DNA of 64,000 nucleotides from Fictibacillus marinisediminis. GTDB taxonomy: Bacteria; Bacillota; Bacilli; Bacillales; Fictibacillaceae. Both the position numbers and the translations under genes were made by a program. Position 1 is the stretch's first letter, and each line of letters starts with the position of its first letter. Below the pieces are notes generated by a model that was not told the origin of the DNA, searched no databases, and was given only the letters and a program-made list of their open reading frames with translations. Positions 18,437 through 27,096 of this stretch are shown here, piece by piece. The DNA lies in contig NZ_JAIWJX010000002.1 of NCBI RefSeq assembly GCF_023149135.1, positions 3,720,001 through 3,784,000 on the forward strand, in the 5' to 3' direction.

Positions 18437-19129
18437 CTAATCTTTGAAAATTTCAATTAACAAAAAATCGTAATTTATACCTTGCTTAAATAGAAAAAAG
18501 TGATTTCCCTCAATTTCTATAAATGTAGGTTTTTGAGTGGAATGATCCGACCAGCCATCCACTTTTTCACCTCTTATTTCATCTTGACTTCCGGTTAAAA
18601 TAATTGTTGGCACTATAATTTTTTGTGAAACTCTAAAAGTATACTCTTCGATTAGACGAAGATCATTTTTTATGATTGGTAAAAAAATTTCTTTAAATTC
18701 AGGGATGTATAGTAATTCAGTAGTAATAGCTCCTAGTTTAGATAACTGATATACTAATCTACTATCATTTCCCAAATCATACTTTATCGTATTCAATTTA
18801 TCAGGAGGATATTGGCCTGAAAAGAATATCTTCTTTGGCAATTTACATCCTATTTTCACCAGTTGCTGATAACACTCAAAGGCAACTATGCTTCCCATAC
18901 TATGACCCAGAAGCATATAATCTTCCTCAATATCAATGTTATTCATAATAAATTCTGAAGCTTCAAGTCCTACTTCAAATAATGATGAATAAAATCCCTC
19001 ATCAACTCTACTGCCTCTTCCCTTATACATATAAGGTAGTAAATCAACACCGTATTTTGAGAATTTATTTTTCATTCTATAATAAACATGTCCATCCCCA
19101 CCAGCATATGCAAACGTAATTAGTTTCAA
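18437..19129 (-). CDS. Type II (editing) thioesterase
   Basis: 230 residues, typical for free-standing alpha/beta-hydrolase thioesterases of NRPS and PKS clusters. It begins with the family pattern LITFAYAGGDGHVYYR, has GRGSR (compare the usual 'PGR' element) and the nucleophile motif GHSMGS with Ser77; the late Asp in GSQDE and His in GNHFFLF complete the triad. Translation starts at TTG behind AGGAGG. Such enzymes remove wrongly loaded groups from carrier proteins and keep the assembly line running. It points the same way as the synthetases but is separated from them by the regulator, so it has its own transcript. Confidence 0.88.
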   Translation of the reverse strand: MKLITFAYAGGDGHVYYRMKNKFSKYGVDLLPYMYKGRGSRVDEGFYSSLFEVGLEASEFIMNNIDIEEDYMLLGHSMGSIVAFECYQQLVKIGCKLPKKIFFSGQYPPDKLNTIKYDLGNDSRLVYQLSKLGAITTELLYIPEFKEIFLPIIKNDLRLIEEYTFRVSQKIIVPTIILTGSQDEIRGEKVDGWSDHSTQKPTFIEIEGNHFFLFKQGINYDFLLIEIFKD

Positions 19130-19366
19130 AGCTTAATGTCCTCCTATGATTTTATCTATGAGATAATTTTATTTAGACCTTGTCTTCAATTTGGAATAAC
19201 TGGTTAAAAGTTTTTTTAATGTTGTTCTTACCATCTAGACATCTAGAAAGACCCTAACTTTACTATAAATGCTACAACTACATTATCTATTGCATTTACG
19301 ACGGAACAGTACTCCTCTGAAAACAGATAAAGTACCAACTAACGAAACGGTAAGTATGTGATACGG

Positions 19367-19507
19367 CTATGTCTTCTTGTGAGTAACATACCTTTTAATG
19401 CCATTAACATCGTACAAGGAATGGTACAACTCCCCATTATTCTGAAGGATGGCTTTCGTACAGCCTTTAATAAAATCATGCTCTCCTTTTGAATACCGCT
19501 TTTTCAT
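19367..19507 (-). CDS. Small protein of unknown function
   Basis: 46 residues, basic and soluble, starting at the ATG at 19507 with a near-perfect GGAGGTGG at 19515-19522 eight bases upstream; a longer frame to 19561 exists but ignores that site. The sequence begins MKKRYSKGEHDFIKG and ends in VTHKKT. No family is recognised. It diverges from the gene at 19681 and its promoter region may include the LexA-like box at 19606, so the pair could be co-regulated. Confidence 0.5.
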   Translation of the reverse strand: MKKRYSKGEHDFIKGCTKAILQNNGELYHSLYDVNGIKRYVTHKKT

Positions 19508-19605
19508 CCATAATCCACCTCCACATTCGAATAAAAGAAAAAATTCGACTTGAAAAGACATAATCCTTCATCATCGACCCATTAAATGTAAATATTTTTT
19601 ATATC

Positions 19606-19627
19606 GGAACGTGAGTTCGTATATAAT
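19606..19627 (+). promoter_or_regulatory. LexA/DinR-like SOS box with adjoining TATAAT promoter
   Basis: GGAACGTGAGTTCG at 19606-19619 has the core GAAC-N4-GTTC. Its reverse complement CGAACTCACGTTCC differs at one position from the Bacillus DinR/LexA consensus CGAACRNRYGTTYC. A perfect TATAAT follows at 19622-19627, so a bound repressor would cover the promoter spacer, as at known Bacillus SOS promoters. Confidence 0.65.
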
Positions 19628-19680
19628 AGATTGAGGAAGGTGAACAAGAAATTCAACAACGTCAATTAAAAGGGGGGAAA

Positions 19681-20154
19681 ATTTACATAGATTCTGATTT
19701 TGTAGACCGCTCTCTTTCTGGTAAAAGCGAATGGTTTAAAAAGAGAGCAAAACGCCTAAATCGTACATTCCGTCGTCTAAGGGTTAAGTATGAATGCATT
19801 TCAAGTAAAGAAAACCTTGCACATTATATTGCTAGAGGTAATCATGAAAAGCAGCAAACCTTAAAAATTGAAATACCGTTATATGATTTGAGCGATGCAG
19901 CATTCATTGGATATCAAAAGGAGACTAATAACAAAAACACTTCGAAATCAATTGCTCAACGTAAGCTAACGCGTAATATTTTCCTACGCATAAAAGGTAA
20001 TGAGGAAAATGGGGTTATTAAGTACCGTTATGGTAACCTGAGCATCTATGTGGAGGAAGATACTATTATAAGGGTGGAGCAGGGTGCTATTACACCTGGG
20101 TTTCGAAGAAATAAAGAGGAGTATGAACGCTTAAACAAGTTATTTTATCTATAA
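19681..20154 (+). CDS. Unknown protein, probably SOS-regulated, with a non-canonical start
   Basis: The frame is open from 19630 to the stop at 20154 and reads as a normal basic protein (FVDRSLSGKSEWFKKRAKRL..., then LYDLSDAAFIGYQKE, ending ERLNKLFYL). No ATG, GTG or TTG occurs in it before the TTG at 19888. The ribosome-binding site AAAAGGGGGG (19668-19677) points to ATT at 19681 or ATA at 19687 as the start, giving about 155 residues. The TATAAT at 19622 places the transcript start near 19634, so an upstream start is unlikely. A strong terminator follows the stop. No family is recognised. Alternatives: a decayed gene that lost its 5' end, or a short 88-residue protein from the TTG. Confidence 0.5.
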   Translation: MYIDSDFVDRSLSGKSEWFKKRAKRLNRTFRRLRVKYECISSKENLAHYIARGNHEKQQTLKIEIPLYDLSDAAFIGYQKETNNKNTSKSIAQRKLTRNIFLRIKGNEENGVIKYRYGNLSIYVEEDTIIRVEQGAITPGFRRNKEEYERLNKLFYL

Positions 20155-20159
20155 GCAAT

Positions 20160-20194
20160 AAGAGTCCTGCTAGCTAGCTGCCAGGACTCTTTTT
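20160..20194 (+). terminator. Rho-independent terminator
   Basis: AGAGTCCTG pairs with CAGGACTCT around a 12-base loop rich in TAGC, followed by a run of T. It begins six bases after the stop at 20154, which supports real transcription of that frame. Confidence 0.85.
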
Positions 20195-20412
20195 AATGCG
20201 TAATTTGGGGGCTGAATGTATTAAGACATATTACATCTTATTTAACATGTAATAACCTGTAAAACACCCCCCAGTGTGTTTATAACGTACGTAGTAATAT
20301 TACATCTTATATATTGAATACCAATTATGGCTTATTTCTATAAACCGCGAGTAAAATGTTTGTTCGGACTGCCTTATACCTAGAACTATAAAAGCAAAAT
20401 AACAAACAAAGA

Positions 20413-20447
20413 AAAAACCACAAAGACATAATGTCTCTGTGGTTTTT
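20413..20447 (-). terminator. Rho-independent terminator of the S-layer gene
   Basis: Long stem AAAAACCACAAAGACAT / ATGTCTCTGTGGTTTTT with one mismatch, followed by T residues on the minus strand. It lies about 60 bases past the S-layer stop codon. Confidence 0.85.
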
Positions 20448-20506
20448 CCAGGAAAGGGGTGCCGTATTAAGATTGTTTCCAATCCTTAATCCAGCACAAT
20501 CAAAAC

Positions 20507-23176
20507 TTATTTATTTACAGTTAAACCAACTTTTTGTAAATTTCCTGCAAGGTCTAGAATTTCCGCAGAATCTTTAGTTTCCACTGTTGTTAATTTTGTT
20601 ACAACGGAAGAATCAGCCACTGTAAGAACAAGTTTTCCTTCAGCAGAAACTGTTGCATCTTCAATTGCCACAGAAGCACCTTTGCTGTCATAAAGATTTA
20701 CTTCATCTGTAACATCAGAACCTAACACAATTGCTTTAAGTGCTTCTGAATAAGTTACAGTAATTTCATCAAGGTCAGTTGCTACAAATGATTTTGCTTC
20801 TGGAGCAGCGTTGTCTTCAACATCAATAGTTTTAATGAAAGGATTGCTAACTTTGTTGTCTAATGTTTGTACTCCAGTAACACGGAATACAGCTTTAGTA
20901 TCACTAGTTTTTACAAATCCTTCAGGAAGAGTAATTACAACTTGAGATTGAACTACTGCACCGTTGTTATCTTTAGCAAATTCAATTTTTGTATCTGAAG
21001 GTAAAGTGACTCCATTAACTTGGTAAGATGCTGGATTTAATGCAGAACCAGTTCCAGTTGCTTTTACTTTAGCTCCGAAATCAACAGTAACAACATTGTC
21101 AGTTTCAGTTACATCTGCAATAGTAAACGTTGTTTCAACTGGCTTCCCAGCTTCAGTAACATCAACCATAAATGAATACTTAGTGTTTTTGTTAGCGGCA
21201 AGGGACTTATCAGTTACGAATCCTTCTGCTAAATCGAAGCTGTATTTATCTGCCGTTAAACCATTTACTAGAGTAAACACAACTTTTTTGTTATCGTCAA
21301 CATTTACTAATGGAGTAGCTACATTAGCTAGGGACATGATTTCACCCTTAGAATTCACTACATAAACTTTAGAAGCGTCTAAGGATGTTACTTCTTCGTT
21401 AAATGTTAATTCAAATGCAGTTACTTTACCATTAACTACTGTAGTTGCTACGTTTGATACGGCAGGAGTAGTTGTATCTTTAGCAAGGGTAACAGACTTT
21501 GTAATTTCAGTTGCATTAGAATTGCCTAAAGAATCTTGAAGCGCATCTTTAGCTACTGTTAATGTTACTGTGTCAGTGCTTCCATTTTTGAATAGGTAGC
21601 TGCTGTTCAATGTAACAGTGTACTCTTTTTTATTTTCAGGATTAACTACTGCGCTTGAGAAGATATCAGTAGTAAACGTTCCAACTTTAGCAGATAAAAC
21701 TAGTGAATCATTTTTTAATTCTTTATCTAATGTTACTTTAACTTTATTTTCACCTGCTGGTACTACACTTGTGATAGATGGTGCAACATTGTCAACAGAA
21801 ACTGTAACAGGAGCTGATTGAACATCTTTCATGTTACCAGCTGCATCAGTAGCATTTACAACTGTTAAATCGTACGCTTTAGTTGCATCAAGGTCTACAT
21901 TAATTGTAGCTGTGTTCCCAACAATTACAGGTGTGTAGTTTTGGTTACCAATTTTCACAGTGTCAATAGAAGAAACATCTTCGTTAAAAGTTAAGGTAAC
22001 AGATTTAATTCCATCTTTTGTGTCCTTAACTGTAGCTTTAGCAGAAGAAAGAACTGGTGCAGTAGTGTCACTAACTGTAACCTTTTGGTTTACTGGGCTA
22101 ACAAATTGACCACTTACAGCTTTTACAATTTCAAAAGGAACTTTTACTGTATACTCACCTTTAAAGAACTTTTGAGCTTTAAGAGTAAGAGTTTTGCCGT
22201 CAGCACTAAGTTCTTGAGTGATTGTACCAGCGTCAAGAGCACCTTCTCCAGCAGCTACAGTAATTACGTCAGCTGCATTGCTATCTTTTAAAGTTTTAGC
22301 ATCAAGAGCTTTGCTGAATGTTACAGTAACTGTTTTAGCGTTAATCGCACTTACAGATTCAACTTTAGGAACAGCAAGTTCTGCTTTTTTGTCAGCAATT
22401 GCTTTTTCAGCATTTGCGATTCTTGTAGTAAGATCTTCTTTAACTGCTTTAGTTTCAACTTTAGCTAGGTCAGCTTTAGCTGGAGCTACAAGGTCTTCAG
22501 CAGTTTTTACAGAAGCCTCATCTTTAAGAGCTTTGACAGCTAATTCAAGAGCTTCAACAGATGCAGTTGCTACTTTAACGTCGTTTAGTTCAGCTTCAAC
22601 AGCTTTGATTTTTTTGTCTACTGCAGTTGCAGCAGTTTTAGCTGGAGTAAGGTATTTAGCAGTGAATTGTGCACGCGGGCTTTCACCGTATACAGTACCT
22701 TTTACTACATGCTTAGAGAAGTTAGCTGTAGCTGTTTTAAGAGCAGCTTGATCTTTTTTAGCTCCAGCAAGATCGAAGTCAGCTTTTTTAAGCTCGTCGT
22801 TAACGTTCTTAGTAGCTGTTGCAAGAGCAGCACCAAGGTCAAGAGCTTTGTTGTAGTTAGCAGCATATGTGTGAATGCCTTTAACTGCTTTAAGTTTGCT
22901 TTCTAGAGCAGACTTAGTTTTGCCTTTGCTAAGCTTTTTAACTTCAGCAACAGCTTTGTTATAAGAGCTTACAGCAGCTTTAGTGTCAATTTTTTTGAAT
23001 GCAAGTTTCTTTGCATTGTATTGATCTTTTACTTTCTTAGCATCTGCCTCTGCTTTTGTTACTGCCTTGCTTGCTGCAGATGTAGAAGCAGCGAATGTAG
23101 CTGGTGCAACAGAAACGAATGCGCTTGCTGCAACAGTCGTTGCTGTCGCGATCTTAAGTGCTTTCTTTTTGTCCAT
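20507..23176 (-). CDS. S-layer protein, SbsC-like
   Basis: 889 residues, secreted. A basic start MDKKKALKIATATTVAASAFV is a Sec signal peptide with cleavage probably after ATFA-A near residue 30. Residues 30-265 are Lys/Ala-rich with heptad character, as in the wall-polymer-binding N-terminal helices of SbsC of Geobacillus. The rest is a chain of Ig-like/SbsA-type beta domains (repeated 'TVTFSKALD', 'LTFNEDV', 'VTLDKEL' openings, each of 90-110 residues). There are no SLH domains. The composition is Thr/Val/Ala/Lys-rich with no Cys, typical of S-layers. It is monocistronic with its own strong promoter and terminator. The neighbours are wall-acting enzymes. Confidence 0.87.
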   Translation of the reverse strand: MDKKKALKIATATTVAASAFVSVAPATFAASTSAASKAVTKAEADAKKVKDQYNAKKLAFKKIDTKAAVSSYNKAVAEVKKLSKGKTKSALESKLKAVKGIHTYAANYNKALDLGAALATATKNVNDELKKADFDLAGAKKDQAALKTATANFSKHVVKGTVYGESPRAQFTAKYLTPAKTAATAVDKKIKAVEAELNDVKVATASVEALELAVKALKDEASVKTAEDLVAPAKADLAKVETKAVKEDLTTRIANAEKAIADKKAELAVPKVESVSAINAKTVTVTFSKALDAKTLKDSNAADVITVAAGEGALDAGTITQELSADGKTLTLKAQKFFKGEYTVKVPFEIVKAVSGQFVSPVNQKVTVSDTTAPVLSSAKATVKDTKDGIKSVTLTFNEDVSSIDTVKIGNQNYTPVIVGNTATINVDLDATKAYDLTVVNATDAAGNMKDVQSAPVTVSVDNVAPSITSVVPAGENKVKVTLDKELKNDSLVLSAKVGTFTTDIFSSAVVNPENKKEYTVTLNSSYLFKNGSTDTVTLTVAKDALQDSLGNSNATEITKSVTLAKDTTTPAVSNVATTVVNGKVTAFELTFNEEVTSLDASKVYVVNSKGEIMSLANVATPLVNVDDNKKVVFTLVNGLTADKYSFDLAEGFVTDKSLAANKNTKYSFMVDVTEAGKPVETTFTIADVTETDNVVTVDFGAKVKATGTGSALNPASYQVNGVTLPSDTKIEFAKDNNGAVVQSQVVITLPEGFVKTSDTKAVFRVTGVQTLDNKVSNPFIKTIDVEDNAAPEAKSFVATDLDEITVTYSEALKAIVLGSDVTDEVNLYDSKGASVAIEDATVSAEGKLVLTVADSSVVTKLTTVETKDSAEILDLAGNLQKVGLTVNK

Positions 23177-23337
23177 TACGTAAAATTCCCCTTCCTAAAT
23201 CACAATTATTTTATAAAAACTAATCAGAGAGCAAAATCTTCCGGACAAGGAAGCTATGTAACTATGTAACTATTGCAGCTCCAACTAATTTTTAAAACCA
23301 AAAGCCTTTGTCGGACCAGATCACCTATTAGGTATTT

Positions 23338-23366
23338 AGTATATTAAAATAGGGATAATCTTCCAA
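23338..23366 (-). promoter_or_regulatory. Sigma-A promoter of the S-layer gene
   Basis: On the minus strand TTGGAA, exactly 17 bases, then TATACT. The predicted start lies near 23331, about 155 bases upstream of the ATG at 23176. Read by eye; other promoters may also be present farther upstream. Confidence 0.6.
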
Positions 23367-23602
23367 CTGTGTAATACATTTCATATGATATAACAAATTA
23401 CGATAAAAAGCTAGTATTTTTTGTAAACTTAATGTTATTTTTTTACTATCTATTAACATAAATTACAATATTAATAGTACATTAAGTACAAGTCTATTTT
23501 CTTATCTTCACTTGCCACAAAAGTATTATCGACAGTTTTTGTCAGATATTAATAGTTTTCTTAAAAAATAATATTCTTTTTTTTCCATTTGTCGAAAAAA
23601 AG

Positions 23603-23634
23603 AAATAAGGACTGCCAAATGGCAGTCCTTATTT
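23603..23634 (-). terminator. Rho-independent terminator of the first M14 gene
   Basis: Perfect 14-bp stem AAATAAGGACTGCC / GGCAGTCCTTATTT with a 4-base loop and a T-run on the minus strand, starting about 10 bases past the stop at 23645. Confidence 0.9.
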
Positions 23635-23644
23635 AGTCCTAATA

Positions 23645-25252
23645 CTATTGATTCTGTTGTATCCAGCCCTTGCCTTCTGTTCCTTCTACATAAAGCCAGT
23701 TGCTCCATTTTTTCGTAGCTTTCACTGTTTGCGGCTTAAGGGTGGTTGTCGTTTTCTTTGCTTCGATCGGCAGGGAATACAGCGGTGTATCCGCTTTTAG
23801 CTCAACTTGCTGGTTCACGACTGTCGGATTGAAGTCTACTGTATTGCTGTCCTTCTTGATCCAGAGGTCATAATTGAACTTCGTCTTGACCGCGTAATAG
23901 CTGCCATATGATTTAATGGCTTGAACTTCACCTGCATAAAGTTTGCTTGTTGTTTTCTTGGATGCAATTGGAGAATAGTAAAGCGGTGTTGCTTCTTTTA
24001 CAAGGAATGTTTTTGGCTTCGTATGAAAATCAGTGACAGTGCCTGTTACATAGTTATCTTTTAGAATCCACTTTTTTCCGTAATCTTTTGTGCTGATTCT
24101 AAAATAGCTGCCCTTTGTACCGATCGCCGTCAGCTTTTGCGCTTTTAGCTTTGTGTTTGTTTTGTAAGTGGAACTTGGACGGTCGTACAGGTTAAATGGC
24201 GCGAACGTTGTGATCGTTGTGTTCGTTTTTGTAAACTTCTTCTCCCACAACTTCTTTCCTTCATTTGCTACATAAAGAGCTGCTTTACGGTTTCGGTTCC
24301 ACTCCTCATTGATCACGGATACCGGAGGATTGGTCTCACCAACATGATAGCTCAGTTCCGGTGTTAAGCCAGGACGGCCGAATTGCGTGATGAACCAGTC
24401 TTTGTAGCCTCCACCCTTTTCATCGTTGTTCGCTTTAACGAGCTTGTATTTGGTCATGGCCGCGAATTCCTTGGCCATCGCGTAATCACGGTTATAGTTT
24501 GCTTTTTTATTTAGATAGTGCCAGTAAAGGATGCGTCCGGATGTATGATAAGAAATGGTCGCTTCCGGGTTAACATAGGACGTGAAGTTATAGAGAAGCT
24601 TTACTTCAGGTGCCTCAAGCGGCTTTGTTCCTTTGTACATTTGATAGGAAGGCTTCGGTGCTTCGCTTCGCGGAATCTGGGACCAGCCGGAAGGATACTG
24701 GCGATTGAGGTCAATACCCTGCGCGTTGGCTTTCCAGCGCTTGAAGTTTTTGCTTCCTTTGTTCATTTTGATGAGGCCGGCATGTGCAGACTTTGGAAAT
24801 TCTTTTAATCCTGATTGCTGAAGGGTAACCCCGTCTGGATTAACCATCGGTACGATCCAGATCGATACATCATTTAATAGATTGCGAACGTTGTAGCCTT
24901 GGTAGGTTGTATTTTTCTTGTAAGCATCACTGTAAGCATCCACCATTTCCATGGCGATGTTCGTTGTGATCCATTCGCGTGCGTGGTGAGAGGCATTGTA
25001 GAATACCGTGGCGTCCCCTTTTCCCAGCTTAATCGCATAGACGGTTCGGCCGTACTTTGTTTTGCCGAGTGCACGGTATTGAACAAGGTCCGGATAAGCT
25101 TTTGCAAGCTGCTTCATATCCGTTGTCATTTCTGAGTATGTATAGGTCTGAATCGGGTTAACATAGCTGGCTGCCGCAGCCGATGGCGTAAAGCTGAAGC
25201 CAGACAGGCCGACAAGAACAGCCAGTACTAGAGCGAATAATGTTTTTTTCAT
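23645..25252 (-). CDS. Secreted zinc carboxypeptidase, M14 family, with SH3-like repeats
   Basis: 535 residues. Signal peptide 1-28 (MKKTLFALVLAVLVGLSGF...AAA-A). Catalytic domain about 30-330: zinc ligands in NASHHAREW (His and Glu) and SYHTSGRILYWHY (His), substrate Arg in GIDLNRQYP, and the general-base Glu in TPELSYHVGE. The C-terminal 200 residues hold three repeats of about 65 residues (LYDRPSSTYKT, LYYSPIASKKT, LYSLPIEAKKT openings) that look like bacterial SH3 wall-binding units. It probably trims wall peptides or proteins outside the cell. It is a tandem paralog of the next gene, with about 175 bases and one palindromic repeat between them. Confidence 0.9.
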   Translation of the reverse strand: MKKTLFALVLAVLVGLSGFSFTPSAAAASYVNPIQTYTYSEMTTDMKQLAKAYPDLVQYRALGKTKYGRTVYAIKLGKGDATVFYNASHHAREWITTNIAMEMVDAYSDAYKKNTTYQGYNVRNLLNDVSIWIVPMVNPDGVTLQQSGLKEFPKSAHAGLIKMNKGSKNFKRWKANAQGIDLNRQYPSGWSQIPRSEAPKPSYQMYKGTKPLEAPEVKLLYNFTSYVNPEATISYHTSGRILYWHYLNKKANYNRDYAMAKEFAAMTKYKLVKANNDEKGGGYKDWFITQFGRPGLTPELSYHVGETNPPVSVINEEWNRNRKAALYVANEGKKLWEKKFTKTNTTITTFAPFNLYDRPSSTYKTNTKLKAQKLTAIGTKGSYFRISTKDYGKKWILKDNYVTGTVTDFHTKPKTFLVKEATPLYYSPIASKKTTSKLYAGEVQAIKSYGSYYAVKTKFNYDLWIKKDSNTVDFNPTVVNQQVELKADTPLYSLPIEAKKTTTTLKPQTVKATKKWSNWLYVEGTEGKGWIQQNQ

Positions 25253-25365
25253 CCTTTTCCCCCTGTGTTTTATGGAGTTTTTGTTTTTTCCCTAACTCTC
25301 TAATTATACTAGAAAAGGAATAATTCAGAACATAAGGATAATTACGTATCTTTTTGTCAAATAAA

Positions 25366-25415
25366 GGTGCCAGGCACTGCAATTACATACTTATGTAATC
25401 GCGGTGCCTGGCACC
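25366..25415. repeat. Nested palindromic repeat, copy 1
   Basis: Arms GGTGCCAGGCACT and GGTGCCTGGCACC flank a central TTACATACTTATGTAA palindrome. Both the whole element and each arm are self-complementary. It lies between the two M14 genes, just after the stop of the second. Confidence 0.9.
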
Positions 25416-25427
25416 AAAGCGCTCAAA

Positions 25428-27020
25428 TTATTTTTTAATCCAGCCTTTATAGGCCGGGGAGCTTACATATTGCCAGCTGTTCCATTCTTTTGTGATGGAA
25501 ATCGCTGTTTCTTTAGGAATAGTAACAGTTGAGTTGTTTGAATCCAATGGTAAGATATACACTGCAGTGTCAGCTTCTGTTGTTTTTTCCAAGGATACGG
25601 TCTTTGGGTTAAAGTCCGCTGTTTTGCTTTTTGGAATCCACTTTAAGCCGTATTTCGTTTGTACGCCGTACCAGTTTCCGGCTTCTTTAATTGCTTTTGC
25701 TTCACCTGCCGGAAGAGTTTTTGCGTATTTCTTGCTGGTGGCTGGCAGACTGTACAGCTGGGTCTTTTCTTTTAATAGAAGAGACTTTGGTTTTTTTACA
25801 AGATCAATGACGTTATAGGACCCTTTTAAGTAGTGATCCTGAGGGATCCACTTTTTACCCGATGCTGTGTTCAGCCTGAAATAGTTTCCTTTCACGGCAA
25901 TCACCGTTACCTTTTGCGGCTTGAATACTGCTATTGTTTTATAGGCTGCTCCTGGGCGGTCATACAAATTGATCGAATCAAAGGTTGTGATCGGCATGTT
26001 TACTTTCTTAATTTTCTTTTCCCACAGCTTTCGTCCTTCATTTGCAACGTATAGACCCACCTTTTTGTTTCGGCGCCATTCTTCGGATATCATGCTAACC
26101 GGCACATTGGTTTCCCCGACGTGATAGCTGAGTTCAGGTGTAAACCCCGGGCGGCCGAATGATGACACAAACCAGTCTTTATAGCCCCCTCCGCTGGCCG
26201 AATTGCTAGGAGCTACAAGGCGGTAGCCGGTCATCGAACCAATCGCTTTTGCCATCGTATAATCGCGGCTGTAGTTTTCTTTTTTCGTACGATAATGCCA
26301 GTACAGTATTCTTCCCGATGTATGATAGGAAATGGTAGCTTCCGGATCGACAAAATAGGTAAAGTCATACATGAGCTTTGTTTCAATCGTTTCAAGCGGC
26401 TTCTTTCCATTGTAATTTTGGGAAGCTGGCCCGCTGATGCGCTTGGAAAGAAGGTTCCATCCTGCAGGATATTGGCGGTTTAGATCAATGCCCTGGCCGT
26501 TCGCTTTCCAGTGCTTAAAGTTTCTGCTTCCTTTATTCATTTTGATCAGCTTGCTTTGTACGGATTTCGGAAAAGCAGAGACTCCCTGCTGCTGAAGAGT
26601 AACTCCGTCGGGATTCACCATAGGCACAAACCAGATGGAAACATCATTTAATAGAGCTCGAACATCATAGCCATCAAACTTTTTCTTGCTGGCATACGAG
26701 CTGCTGTATTGGTCGATCATTTCCATAACAATGTTGGTGCCGAGCCATTCCCTGGCATGGTGGGAAGCATTGTAGAAAACAGTGGCATCTCCCTTTCCAA
26801 GTTTAACGGCCCAGATTTCCCGGCCGTACGGACTTTTGCCAAGAGAACGGTATTGAATCAGATCTGGATATTTTTTGGCAAGAGCTTTTATGTCCCTCGT
26901 CATTTCTGTGTATGTATACGTTTGAATCGGATTCACCATGCTTGCTGCTGAAGCCTCTGGCGCAATGCCGGATAGGAAAATAAGCATAGCCAGCATGAAA
27001 ATCACTAGGTTCTTTTTCAT
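25428..27020 (-). CDS. Secreted zinc carboxypeptidase, M14 family (paralog)
   Basis: 530 residues, closely similar over its full length to the neighbouring M14 protein: signal peptide MKKNLVIFMLAMLIFLSGI, the same NASHHAREW, GIDLNRQYP, SYHTSGRILYWHY and TPELSYHVGE motifs, and three C-terminal SH3-like repeats. Both copies keep all catalytic residues, so both should be active. The pattern is an old tandem duplication: the catalytic halves are well conserved and the repeat halves have diverged more. TAGGAGG before ATG is strong. It diverges from the L,D-transpeptidase gene across 76 bases. Confidence 0.9.
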   Translation of the reverse strand: MKKNLVIFMLAMLIFLSGIAPEASAASMVNPIQTYTYTEMTRDIKALAKKYPDLIQYRSLGKSPYGREIWAVKLGKGDATVFYNASHHAREWLGTNIVMEMIDQYSSSYASKKKFDGYDVRALLNDVSIWFVPMVNPDGVTLQQQGVSAFPKSVQSKLIKMNKGSRNFKHWKANGQGIDLNRQYPAGWNLLSKRISGPASQNYNGKKPLETIETKLMYDFTYFVDPEATISYHTSGRILYWHYRTKKENYSRDYTMAKAIGSMTGYRLVAPSNSASGGGYKDWFVSSFGRPGFTPELSYHVGETNVPVSMISEEWRRNKKVGLYVANEGRKLWEKKIKKVNMPITTFDSINLYDRPGAAYKTIAVFKPQKVTVIAVKGNYFRLNTASGKKWIPQDHYLKGSYNVIDLVKKPKSLLLKEKTQLYSLPATSKKYAKTLPAGEAKAIKEAGNWYGVQTKYGLKWIPKSKTADFNPKTVSLEKTTEADTAVYILPLDSNNSTVTIPKETAISITKEWNSWQYVSSPAYKGWIKK

Positions 27021-27096
27021 AATTACCTCCTAAACACTTTTATGCCATAGCAAAGATTGTATAATAAAAGAAAAACGGTAAAGAAAGGAAAGAATA

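Larger units (their letters stand above)
20155..20506. other. Intergenic region between two convergent genes, terminators only
   Basis: About 350 bases between the stop of the SOS-box gene and the stop of the S-layer gene. It holds one terminator at each end (listed separately). Between them lie short repeats of ATATTACATCTTAT (near 20228 and 20307). No gene or RNA was recognised. Confidence 0.5.
23177..23644. other. Promoter and leader region of the S-layer gene
   Basis: About 470 bases. It contains a sigma-A promoter (23338-23366), an untranslated leader of about 150 bases with AAGGGG before the ATG, and the terminator of the upstream carboxypeptidase. Long leaders are usual for S-layer messages and may stabilise them. 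No gene was found. Confidence 0.6.

Noticed and set aside
22218..22751. 177-codon plus-strand frame inside the S-layer gene
   Set aside because: Ala/Thr/Ser/Leu-rich antisense shadow of the Lys/Ala-rich S-layer coiled-coil region; no ribosome-binding site.
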